Assembly (NCBI GenBank): GCA_964439435.1
Contig: CAYTOF010000073.1
Coordinates: 1-10,740, forward strand
Direction: 5' to 3'
From: CAYTOF01 sp964439435
Lineage (GTDB): Bacteria; Bacillota; Clostridia; Oscillospirales; QAMX01
Length of the DNA stretch: 10,740 bases
The position numbers and the translations under genes were made by a program. This document shows, piece after piece, positions 1 to 8,845 of this stretch. Every line of letters starts with the position of its first letter. Positions within the stretch are counted from its first letter, which is position 1. The notes under the pieces were generated by a model. It ran no database searches. It was not told the origin of the DNA and worked only from the letters and a program-made list of their open reading frames with translations.

Positions 1-29
1 GCCGGCTTGCAGAAGAACAGGAGTTGTAA
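1..29 (+). CDS. Possible 3' end of an upstream gene (partial)
   Basis: The third frame is open from the window edge and ends in TAA at 27-29, giving a C-terminal tail RLAEEQEL. Only eight codons are visible, so this could be chance. It is plausible because the stop lies two bases before the ATG of the giant gene, and that gene's Shine-Dalgarno AGGAG (19-23) would sit inside these last codons. Such packing is typical of translationally coupled genes in one operon. The charged Glu-rich tail does not identify a product. Confidence 0.35.
19..23 (+). promoter_or_regulatory. Ribosome binding site of the giant gene
   Basis: AGGAG lies eight bases before the ATG at 32, a normal spacing for a Gram-positive start. 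It supports this ATG as the start because the export signal follows directly. No promoter can be seen in the 31 bases upstream, so transcription probably starts outside the window. Confidence 0.7.
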
Positions 30-31
30 AC

Positions 32-163
32 ATGAAGTTTATCAAAAATGCAACGCATTGGGTCTCATCACAATTCAAACAGCACACTCCCCGTTCCGTC
101 CTGATCACAGGCTCTGTTTTGGCTCTGGCAACAGCTGCCTTTCTCTGGCCCTTTGGCCGTGCG
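32..163 (+). other. Predicted N-terminal signal peptide or membrane anchor
   Basis: The first 44 residues comprise a long basic, polar n-region with several Lys and Arg and a roughly 20-residue hydrophobic core (SVLITGSVLALATAAFLWPF). A small-residue site (Gly42-Arg43-Ala44) follows before the acidic, polar mature chain. The n-region is longer than in a typical signal peptide, which would also suit an uncleaved signal anchor. It indicates export by the Sec route. No lipobox cysteine is present. Confidence 0.75.
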
Positions 164-3100
164 GCTACCGATGAATTCACCTATCTTCCCAATCGGGCCT
201 ATATCTTGGCTGACACGGAAAACGCGGAACCCCAAACATTAAATGAGCTTTTGCACAGCACCTCTCCAAGTGTCGACTCCCTGTTGCGAAACCCGGATAT
301 CGCCGCAGAGCTGCTCTCCGCAGAAACACTTTTGGATATTGTCGACTCCCGCATGGCTTTGCACAATCTCCGTGAGCTTGACGCTCAATTATCTGAGCGG
401 TTTGCGGAGGCAAAAGCCGATTCGCTTCAGCTTTTGGACATGCCGTCATATGTCCCGGAGGAAATGATCTCGGGCCCCATTGCGCCACCCGTCGGAGAGC
501 CGCCAAAAACCTCCACGGACACGGATACGCCGGATACCACGGAGCCCTCCAAAGTTGAACCGGACACAAGCTTGCCCACAACCTCCGCACCCGGCACGGA
601 CACGGAAAAGCCCTCGACAACCGTGCCCACAGTGCCTCCGTTTGAAACAAACAAACCCGCTGTCCCCGTTTCCGAGGCCTATGCCTCCCAAATTGAGCTC
701 ATCTCGCAGCTGAGAGATGCGACAGGAGATCTTCTCGGGCCGCCCTTGGACACGGAGCTGCAGGAAGTTGTGCCCAATCTCAACATGAAAAGCGTGTGGC
801 AAAATCCCGGCGAAAACCTGCTCCACATGACCCCTTCGGGAGATTGGATCCCGAACGAGGGATTTTTACTCTACCGCATAATCGACGGTGAGCGCGAGCT
901 TGTCAAAGACGATGTTGCCGCAACAGCCAAGGGCAAGAGCGGTGATATAGAGATAAAGGGCTGGGAAATCTATGACCAAGACGAATATGAACAAAACAAA
1001 CACCTGAACATAAATCCCATAGCGGAGCTGTACAAACAAGCGGAGGTAACCTCTGAAAAGCTTGCCTCAATGGGCATGTCAAATGCGGAGGAATTCCGCA
1101 AAAGCATCTACCGCGCCAATCTGAACGACGAGAAACTGCGGGTGAGCGGTGACCTCGATTTTGAAAAAATGCGGGAGCTTGGCATCACCATCCCGGCAAG
1201 CATCGGACAAAAAATCCCCGACACGGACAATATGTTCGGAAGTACCGTATATGTGCAAGACATGCCGCAAAACAGCTCCTTTTTTGCCGCTTCCCTCCAA
1301 AAAACTGCCATGGAAATGTTCTCGCTGAAATCCGTAAGTCCGATGAGCGGTCTTTCTCAGATGGAAGGAACGCAGAGTTTTGGCCTGGCCTATGAGATTT
1401 TCACCGCCAGGCAGCAACTCACAGCTTTGAGTTTTGTCGACGACGAATTTGCCGATATGGCGGGTTTTTTGTTCCGCGACGAGCTCTCAGGACTTGAACT
1501 GAAGGACGGCACGGAAATTGCCTATCATGTGGAGACACAAAACGGAACCCTGGTCGGCAGGACTTTTATAACATACGGCAAGCCCACCGATCTTTCCAAG
1601 CCCCAAGGGCTCAAGGGCTATGGCGTCGACGGCAAGGTGCCTCTCCGCTGGGAACTCACCGAAAACAACGATGAACTCGGCATCATCACCGGCTATATTA
1701 TCGAGCGCAAGCTCAAGGGCGAAAAGAATTTCGTACGTGCAAACGAGGAGCCCGTGGTGATCTCCTATGTGCTGGACGAAACCGGTATATATTTCGAGTC
1801 CCCCGCATTTTTCGAAGACAAAGTGGAAAACGGCGAAACTGTCACCTACCGCATCTACTCCATCGATATTTTCGGGCGCACAAGCCCCTATTCCGATACC
1901 ATTGAGTTCAAGGTGGAAAAAATCACACCTCCCAATGCCCCCTCCATCTCCACGCCGGCTTTGAGTGTCCCCGGGAGATCTGCTTCAAAAATGGGGGATA
2001 CAGACACTTTTATCACAGAAGAGCCTCTCTCCACGCAGCATTCCGTCAGCGTCGACCTGTCCATCCAAGCCAACAAAAACAAAGACGGCATTGTGCTCCC
2101 CATCTTCACCGACACCCCCGACACCGTTCGTTTCACCATATATCGGGCGGTGGCGGTGGGAGCAAGGGGCTTTGGTCCTCCGGAAATCCTGTCCAATATC
2201 AAATATGACAGCCCCATGCCCCCTCAAGAAGACCCTACCGACGATCCCGCCGGCTCTCAGTATATGCCCTCCACAAATCAGCTTGAGGAGAAAAAAGGCA
2301 AGCTGATTTACGACGGCAAGTCCGTCACCGCCGTGACCACAGTTGATATGGCCAAACAGATTGTGATGTCATCCGCCGTTGTGGATTTGCCTGATTTGAC
2401 CTTTTTTGACGCCGATGTGCAGGAGGGGCACACTTATAAATACTGGGTCTCCGCATGGGACTCCTGGAACAACGAAAGTGCCTGGTCCCAGTCTGTCACT
2501 TTGGCCTTTCCCACCGAAGAGGAGCCCGAAATTCCCGATTCTTTGAATATAAAGATGCTCATTCGGGAGCTCATAGACCTCTCCGAACTCCCTCCGGGCG
2601 TTTTCGGAGACAGGCTCATCTCCTATGAAGATTTGGCAAATGCATCCGCAGCCATGCGCACATACGAAGATGATACAGACACCAACACAGTGCAACTTGC
2701 CGACTCCACGGGTGTCAACATCGGCAACTTCACCCCGACTTTATTCCCCGAATATGTCGCCGAAAAGTTTGACAACCTGCCCGCTGACAAGTACATCCAC
2801 ATGCTCATCGGGGTGCGAGGGGAGGATGTTTTCCCCAACGGCACCGCCCGCTTGAAGTGGCCCGCCTACAGCGGCGACGGTCTGGAGGGGTATATGATCT
2901 ATCGGCCGCTCTTTTCACCGGGTTCCCTTGATGAGATGCAAAAAATGTCCCGCAATGATTTGGTGGCAATGGGCAATTGGCAGCTTGTCAACAATGACAA
3001 CAAGGCCACTGTGCAAAACCAACTCGTCATCGGAGGCCTTGAGAAAATACCCGGAGACATTCACATTTTCCTTATCTGTCTGAAATCCACATCCTCTGCC

Positions 3101-3548
3101 ATAGATGATTTGATTTTCAACATCAACAGCGCCAAATTCTCCTCCGACAAAAACCTTCCGCTCTTCCGCCCCTATGACGAAGCGCCTGCAGGAGGGTATG
3201 TCTCCCTCTCTTGGGAGACGCCCAAAGACCCCTTGGTGCAATTTTACCGCATATATCGCTGTGAGGTTTCGAAACAGGAATTTCAACAAGGGCTTGACCC
3301 TGCCGATATCGAGTGGACGCTCATCGGAGACCATATCAAGTCGACCAACTACACCGACCCTGTCGAGCAGAGCTTTGCACACTATTATTACTACAAGGTG
3401 ACCTCTGTTTCCCCCTGGAGTGTGGAGTCGACTCTGGGCACTGTCAAGAGTTTCCGCGTACCCTCCACCAAACCCCCTCAAACCCCCAATCTGCTTCTGC
3501 CTCTGTCCCGCAAAGACGGCGTGCAGGTCAACTTCGCCTCGGTGAACC
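32..3548 (+). CDS. Giant exported FN3/Ig-like modular protein, N-terminal part (continues after gap)
   Basis: This is the first 1,172 codons of one gene that continues across the N run to 8726. The N-terminus is a basic, polar stretch (residues 1-21) followed by a hydrophobic segment (22-41), consistent with a Sec signal peptide possibly cut after Ala44, or with an uncleaved anchor. Residues 46-140 look helical, and 152-213 form a Thr/Pro/Asp-rich linker. An FN3-like core starts at GFLLYRI (residue 277) and seems to close near residue 517, with a long helix-rich insert between. Further FN3-like units follow at about nt 1590-1920, 2040-2515, 2820-3170 and 3187-3470. They are recognised by repeated C-strand motifs (GYIIER, FTIYRA, GYMIYR, YRIYRC) and F-G strand motifs such as YKYWVSAWD and YYYYKVTS. 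FN3 chains usually act as extracellular spacers or binding modules. No enzymatic motif is seen. The likely location is the cell surface or outside the cell; the function is unknown. Confidence 0.85.
485..670 (+). other. Thr/Pro/Asp-rich linker in the giant protein
   Basis: Codons 152-213 encode a low-complexity stretch dominated by Thr, Pro, Ser, Asp and Glu, with TDTDTPDTT-like runs. It separates the helical N-terminal segment from the first FN3-like region. Such stretches are usually disordered, extended and often O-glycosylated in secreted Gram-positive proteins; that is family knowledge, not shown here. Confidence 0.75.
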
Positions 3549-3558
3549 NNNNNNNNNN
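3549..3558. other. Assembly gap (10 N) inside the giant gene
   Basis: Ten N interrupt the coding sequence. The frame before the gap leaves one base (C at 3548) of an open codon, and the frame after starts cleanly at 3559. If the gene is intact, the missing length must leave remainder 2 when divided by 3, so ten is not the true length. The gap falls inside an FN3-like unit, between its B-strand (VQVNFASVN) and C-strand (QYFDLFGAL), so the missing piece could be very short. Confidence 0.9.
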
Positions 3559-6500
3559 CAGTATTTCGATCTGTTTGGCGCGCTTTTCGAAGCACCTTCC
3601 AAGAACGATTTCTACCTTTCCGACCTCTTGACCGATTCGCTGGATCCGTTGAAATGGAAGGCCCTTATGGGTTCTGTCTCAAAAACACAACAGCAGAGTT
3701 CCCTGTCCTCTTCCGGCGCCTCTCCCTTGGCTGCGGACAATGTCTTGCAGTCATCAGCCGTTGAGGACACACCCATCATGACTCTCCGCAAATTTAAAAC
3801 CCTTGTCCAGCTTGATGATGGGGCTTTGATGAAAAACCTTGCCGCCATAGACACAACGCAGGGTTTGAAGGCATATCAGACCATCTTTGCGGAGTTTGGT
3901 CCCCTTGCCCTTTCCGACTACAGCAACCTCAGCATTGGGATGCTGGAGTATGTGGGTTGGAAAAAAATCGGCACAGTCCCGGCGACCGAGCAAGAGGCAG
4001 ACCCCACCGGGCTGCTCAAACCCCTCTCTTTCATAGATGAGACAGCTCAATACGGCATCTCCTATCTCTACACGGTGCAAGCCTGGAACGACGACAACCT
4101 CGGTTCCATGCGCCCGGAGCCCTTGGAGGCAACGCCGCGCAGAAGCGGTCCCTTTGACCCCATAGACGGACTGAAGGGCGAGCTTGCGGATTTGTATCCG
4201 CAGCTCACTTGGAATGCCCCCACCATGAAAAACCTCACCTCCGACCAAGTCCGCGAGGACACGGTGGGGTATATTGTCTATCGTTCGGACACCGCCGACG
4301 GCACATATTACCAGGCAAGCCCTCTTCTGTTTGTGCGTGAGTGGACAGATACGGAGGCTGATCTCTTTGCCTATAATTGGTACCGCGTAAAAGTGCTGGA
4401 TACAGGCGGATATCTCTCGGAGTTTTCCGATGAGCTGCTCGTCCAAGGCCCTTTCTACACCGACATAGAGACCATCATCCCCGACACCACCATAAAGGTG
4501 GATCCTCCCGTTCTCACTCTTTCCGGCAACGCCTTTTCTGTTCTCAAAGGCACTGCCTTTTCAACCAAATACGAACTTGCGGGCACGGAGCCCATCGAAA
4601 TCACGCTGAGCGCCCGGGACTCGGGCAACAAGACAGTGGCGGGATTTGCGGTGAACACAATCACCCGCACAATAAGCGCACCGACAACTCTCCCTGTCGG
4701 CACCTACACCGTCACTCTCAAGGCGGAAAACAGTGCGGGGGAAAGCACCAAGAGCTTCACATTGGAAGTGAGGCCCTTGGAGATAATCATCACACCGCCA
4801 AAACTCACTTTGGAAGCCCAAAGATTTATTGTCACCTCGGGCACTCCCTTTCAAACCACATACACCCTCACAGGCACGCAGCCCATCACCGTCACGATAA
4901 AGGCCGAAGGGCCGGACGGCGGCGTATCGCCCGGAACATTCACCGTGGACACCTCCACGCACACAATCAGCGCGCCTCCCGATCTGGCCGCCACGACCTA
5001 CAATGTGACAGTGACTGCCAAAAACAGTGCCGGTGAAAGCTCAAAGTCCTTTTATCTGACGGTGGAATCGGCCCCAATCCCCGTTGCCCCCACCTTAGAG
5101 CGTCGCGAGGATGATTACAGCTTCACCATGTATCGCACTCTGGAGTTTTCAAAACAGCTCTATGCCACGGGGAGCATGCCGATGACATGGTCTTTGGAGC
5201 CGTCATCCAGGTTGTTCCCCGTTCCGGAAGGCGCAAGCATCGACGACTACGGTTTGTTGACGGTAGACAAAAACATCCCCGCCGGCAATTACCGTTTCAG
5301 GGTCAAGGTGGAAAACAGTGCGGGCTTTGATGTCAAGGAGATTTTTCTTGAGGTGAGGCCATGGCTGCTCCCCGGAGGCGGCGGAATCTTTGCCGACTAT
5401 GAAAACGACAAATCCCCTCCCGGGCCTGCGGTACTACACGCTCAAACGACGCCGGGGGTGACGGCAGTCCAAACCCTCCCCATATTGGATATGGATATCT
5501 ACAAAAGCGCCCGTGTCAGATGCATGGGGTTCACCCTTTCCGACGTGGATCTCTCCAGACCCAAGGGGGGAATGGGACAGCTTCTCGGTTATTCCGGCAC
5601 AGCTCTGTTGAACCTCGGTAACGACCCCGTTTTGGTGAAAATATCCGGCGCCGCCGTTGAAAAGGCAAGCGGCACCGGTTTGGACGAAATCACACATGGC
5701 GCAATCTATATCGAGGAGCCCACTGAGTTTAAAGACATAGGCCTCACCATCATAAGCCTCAACATCCTGCCCGAGACAAACAAAGCTGAAATCAGCGGAT
5801 ATATCAAAAACCCCGACCAGAGTTTAAATGTGCTTGGAAATCGCTATGCCATCCAGTTCAAATTCGCAGAGCTGCGGCCGGGCTTCATCGTCATAAAACG
5901 TGGCTTGCCCACCATCAAATACAATCAATTCACCATCAGTGAGCTTGAGTCCCTGTGGATCAACACAGCTTATAAAGACACCTTCGACGACCACGATCTC
6001 TTCACCTTGAGCGGCGGAACAGTGGAGCTGAAATCCCATCTGGAGACCCTTGACAACAAAGACCTCCTGCTCAAGCCGGCCCACATAGGCTTCAACCATG
6101 CCGGCGAAATGGATGCCGATTTATTCCTCGAGGAAGAGCAAGCCCTTCGCTTTCTCGTTCCGGGAGGTTCTGCTCTGCGTGTGGACCGAGCTTTCCTGGC
6201 CATAAGGCGCAATGTCCCGCAGTCAAACTCCCATCTGGGCGGCAAATTGGTGTTGCCCTTTGAGGAGGCGGGTTTACAGGGGCCCGGTGTCCTTGGAGAA
6301 TATGTGGGAGGCCGTGCCGATAAAAACGAAATGGACGAGATTATAAACCAGGTGATAGGTCAGTCCTCCGGAGACATGTCAAAGCTGCAGGATGAGATAC
6401 AAAAGGCGCTAGTGAAATACGGCGAGCGCGCGCAGCAAAACGGTCTGCTTGTGGTGCCGGACGATTTTGAACTCCAAGACCAATGCTCCTTCGTGGAGAT

Positions 6501-8308
6501 AGATGTGGAGGAGTGGACAGGAGCGGGCTTTGTCATAGAAGTCGCCAAGATGACCCCTGCCAATATGGCGGAACGCAGCCTCGACATTGACAAGCAGCGC
6601 TCTCAAGGCATTGTCATCACGCCCACCACTGTCAGCGTGGATCTTGACAGGGACGGCGCCCTCCTAAAACAGGAATCCACCGTCGACGAAAAGATCATGA
6701 CCCCCAAAGAGACGGAAAAACCCTTCTGGGTAGGTCTTGTAATGCACGGCGGAACAGTCGCCCTGCCCACGGACTTCATCGAGCAGGACGGCGGCGGCGC
6801 AATCAAGTTCTCCCTGGCAAAGGGCGAGATGATCTACGACCTCAACGGCTTTAACTACCAGACATATCTCTACAGCGAAGAGGGTGTGCCGGCAGATTTT
6901 TCCAAAGCCCTTGGAAACTTCCCCGATGTTTGGGTTTATGACTGCCTTTTGGACCTATATGCCAACCGCGTCAATCTGGAAATCAACGCGGAGGTGGCGG
7001 TCGACCTGTTCCGCGGAGAGCGTGTGGAGGCGAAACTCTTCACCAACAAAAAGGACAACGCCAACGGAAAGAAGGGCGAGTTGCTCTGCTCTGTGGCTCC
7101 GACAGTCATCGTGGGGGCCCCCTCGTCGGGGATTGATCTCACCATTGACGGAGGTTGGTTCAGAGAAGATGGCATGCACATCAGCGGTTCCATGACAATT
7201 GAGCTCGACGAGGTCAAAACAAACGGAGACTCAATCACCTTTACCGACATGGTGGTCCCCGCAGACATCAAAAAGAGCGGTGCCCTGTCCATGACCAACC
7301 GCAAATACTCCTCAGCGGAACTTGATCACCCGATCAACATAGATTTTCAAGGCTTTACTATGGAGATCCGAGCACTGGATATGACCTATAAAGAGCATCC
7401 GAGCAAGAATGTGTTAAACAGCGATATTGCCCTTACCCTCCATGGAGCGACTTTAATTTCAGACAACATACCTCTCGCTTCGGAGACACTGGATGAACTG
7501 CTCGTCCACTGTCCCATAGGACTTGCAGATGCGGGAGTGGTCTATGAGCAATCCTATTCGGTGTTGAACACCAGTTTTGACGGCTGTGTCGATGTTGTCG
7601 GCACACTTATCCCGGAATCCCTTAAGGGTGATGAGGACGGACTGGTGGAGTTCGACACAGAACAACTCGATCTCTCCTTCCTCAGTCAGTTAAAGGCAAT
7701 TCAGGTCAAGGTTTCGGCGCGTTTTGGGTTCGACATGCACAACAAGCGCTGTTATTTCGTGCTCGGCATTGCTACGGGAGAGGGCATTCAAATCCCCTTC
7801 GGAGCGGGCAGACTGAAGGATTTTGCCGGCATTATCTCCTACAACGTGATTGCCGAGAGGGACAAGTACCGCAGGTTGCAAATCCCAAACTATGCCGGCT
7901 TGGAGGACTTTATAAAAAATCGGAAGGTGGACCGCGAGGGCGGCTCCGGTTTCGTCGCCGGCATCAGCGCCACCCTGGTCATCACCGAACTGTGCGAGAT
8001 ACGCAATATGTATTTTGCCTTCCAAAGCGGCCCGATAGTGGATGCGGGCGGCGATTTGTACCTGCCTCTGGATATAGGTGCGATGGTTTCAGACGGCAGT
8101 CCCTACACAAAAATCGGCTCTGTGATTATCTTCTACTCTCACCCCGAGAAATACTTCTCTTTTACCATAGTCATTGATTTCAATGTCATCATGGCTCGTG
8201 TGGGAGGTACTTTGGGCTTTGAATACAGCCCCTCCCTCTTTGGTGTCTATCTCGGCTATCCCGAAATGCTCGGAGAGAGCTGCGAGGCATTTAACGATCC
8301 TGAGTATT
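3559..8308 (+). CDS. Giant exported FN3/Ig-like modular protein, central part (between gaps)
   Basis: This piece has 1,583 codons and is open on both sides. It begins inside an FN3-like unit whose closing strands (SYLYTVQAWND) come only near nt 4060-4110, so about 130 residues are inserted, including a Ser/Gln-rich patch. Another FN3-like unit spans about 4180-4450 (GYIVYRSD, YNWYRVKVLD). Three tandem Ig-like repeats of about 95 residues follow (4501-5361), with the recurring NSAGES or NSAGF turn. After a Gly-rich hinge (LLPGGGG) there are about 980 residues of alternating hydrophobic and polar pattern, suggesting extended beta architecture. This is interrupted by a short charged, helix-prone stretch near 6319-6455. 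I do not recognise a family for that region. Nine cysteines occur from 5520 onward and none before it in this piece. No transmembrane helix and no catalytic motif can be seen. Confidence 0.85.
4501..5361 (+). repeat. Three tandem Ig-like (putative-Ig/cadherin-like) domain repeats
   Basis: Three consecutive units cover about 4501-4775, 4792-5070 and 5083-5361. Units 1 and 2 are clearly related: each starts with PPxLTL, continues with a (Y)xLxGTxPIxxT pattern and TISAP, and ends with YxVTxxAxNSAGESxKSF. Unit 3 is more divergent but keeps SMPMTWSLE, LLTVDKNIPAGNYRF and VENSAGFDVKEI. The GTxPI, AGxY and NSAG pattern is typical of bacterial He_PIG-like folds found in secreted adhesins and surface proteins. 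Similarity at DNA level is low, so the repeats are old. Confidence 0.8.
5362..8308 (+). other. Unassigned beta-rich C-terminal region of the giant protein (continues after the second gap)
   Basis: About 980 residues follow the Ig-like array and a further 135 lie beyond the gap. The stretch is rich in short alternating hydrophobic/polar strands and Gly turns, for example WVGLVMHGGTVALP, IDLTIDGGWF, IALTLHGATLI and VGGTLGFEYS. The pattern suits a long repetitive beta sheet, solenoid or barrel-like structure. One charged, helix-prone insert lies near 6319-6455. The region contains nine cysteines, whereas almost 1,830 residues upstream contain only two. I do not recognise a named domain. The fold statement is inferred by reading strand patterns, not from a structure prediction. 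Confidence 0.5.
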
Positions 8309-8318
8309 NNNNNNNNNN
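8309..8318. other. Assembly gap (10 N) near the 3' end of the giant gene
   Basis: Ten N interrupt the coding sequence a second time. One base (T at 8308) of an open codon remains before it, and the open frame after it starts at 8319. The true length must again leave remainder 2 when divided by 3 if the gene is intact. The frame after the gap is the third of the three plus-strand frames used by this gene, which reflects the placeholder length and not real frameshifts. Confidence 0.9.
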
Positions 8319-8726
8319 GTGGTCGCCAACTACGTCTACGAGCACACGATCTCGGGCACCCAGAAGGTGATCCGAATGCGAGCCGCATTTGGGTATTCCT
8401 TGGATTTGGACATCAAGATCGTCTTTATAAGCGCTCACCTATATGCCGAGGCTGAAGGAGCCTATCATTTTGGCGGGTCTGAGAAAGACAGAATCGAGCT
8501 TGAGCTGTTCCTAAAGGGAGGCATCAAGGGGGGCATCTGGGCGATGGGCAGCAGGCACTATATCATCTCCATGCAGCTCGATGCCCAGGGCAGGATGGAA
8601 TCGGAAGATCCCTACAATTCCTGGTACGTCGCGGCCAAGTGCAATGTATCCTACAGCCTGAATATATGGATACACACCTTTGAGGGCACGGTTTCGGCCG
8701 ATTTCAGCACAACTTTGGGCAAATAG
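8319..8726 (+). CDS. Giant exported FN3/Ig-like modular protein, C-terminal part
   Basis: The last 135 codons run to TAG at 8724-8726. A GTG at 8319 could be read as a start, but no ribosome binding site can precede it because of the gap. The sequence also continues the same beta-rich style (MRAAFGYSLDLDIKIVF, GGIKGGIWAMGSRHY, VSADFSTTL), so it is best read as the tail of the giant gene. The protein ends TTLGK. No LPxTG sorting motif, C-terminal hydrophobic anchor, positively charged tail, S-layer homology repeat or choline-binding repeat is present. Surface retention, if any, must rely on the N-terminus or on a partner. The first 18 codons after the gap all end in G or C, unlike the mixed use further on. 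Confidence 0.75.
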   Translation: MVANYVYEHTISGTQKVIRMRAAFGYSLDLDIKIVFISAHLYAEAEGAYHFGGSEKDRIELELFLKGGIKGGIWAMGSRHYIISMQLDAQGRMESEDPYNSWYVAAKCNVSYSLNIWIHTFEGTVSADFSTTLGK

Positions 8727-8845
8727 CAAAGAAGGTAACTCAAAACAAAACAGGCAATATAAAAGGGGCCTCGAAGTAAAAACTTTGAGGCCCCTTTTGA
8801 ACCTTTTAAATGTTTCTTATAGGGTTTTCCGTTTGCACAGGTTGG
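8727..8845. other. Convergent intergenic spacer
   Basis: This 119-base spacer separates the stop codons of the giant gene (plus strand) and the DUF2079 gene (minus strand). It holds the hairpin described separately and nothing else that I can support. Confidence 0.8.
8761..8798. terminator. Bidirectional Rho-independent terminator
   Basis: Bases 8761-8777 pair with 8782-8798 as a 17-bp stem with one G-T mismatch (8773/8786) and an AAAA loop. The core arm AAAAGGGGCCTC is matched perfectly by GAGGCCCCTTTT. The outer four A-T pairs supply a T run at the 3' side on both strands (TTTT at 8795-8798 on plus; TTTTATATT on minus, 8764-8756). It lies 34 bases after the giant gene's stop and 47 bases beyond the DUF2079 stop, so it can serve both converging transcripts. 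Confidence 0.9.

Noticed and set aside
446..826. Minus-strand frames opposite the Thr/Pro-rich linker
   Set aside because: Low-complexity ACC/CCC/ACG codons give long antisense frames by composition; the products are Gly/Arg/Val repeats.
2915..3595. A 226-codon open frame on the minus strand
   Set aside because: It lies wholly opposite the giant gene, runs through the N gap, has a Gly/Arg/Val-rich composition typical of antisense frames, and shows no recognisable domain.
3754..4446. A 230-codon open frame on the minus strand
   Set aside because: It is antisense to well-supported FN3-like coding sequence and has no family resemblance.
3549..8318. Programmed frameshifting, because the giant gene uses three frames
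   Set aside because: Each frame change coincides exactly with a ten-N placeholder, and no slippery sequence is needed to explain it.
8319..8726. An independent small gene starting with GTG at 8319
   Set aside because: The GTG abuts the N gap with no visible ribosome binding site, and the product continues the beta-rich style of the giant protein, so it is better read as its C-terminus.
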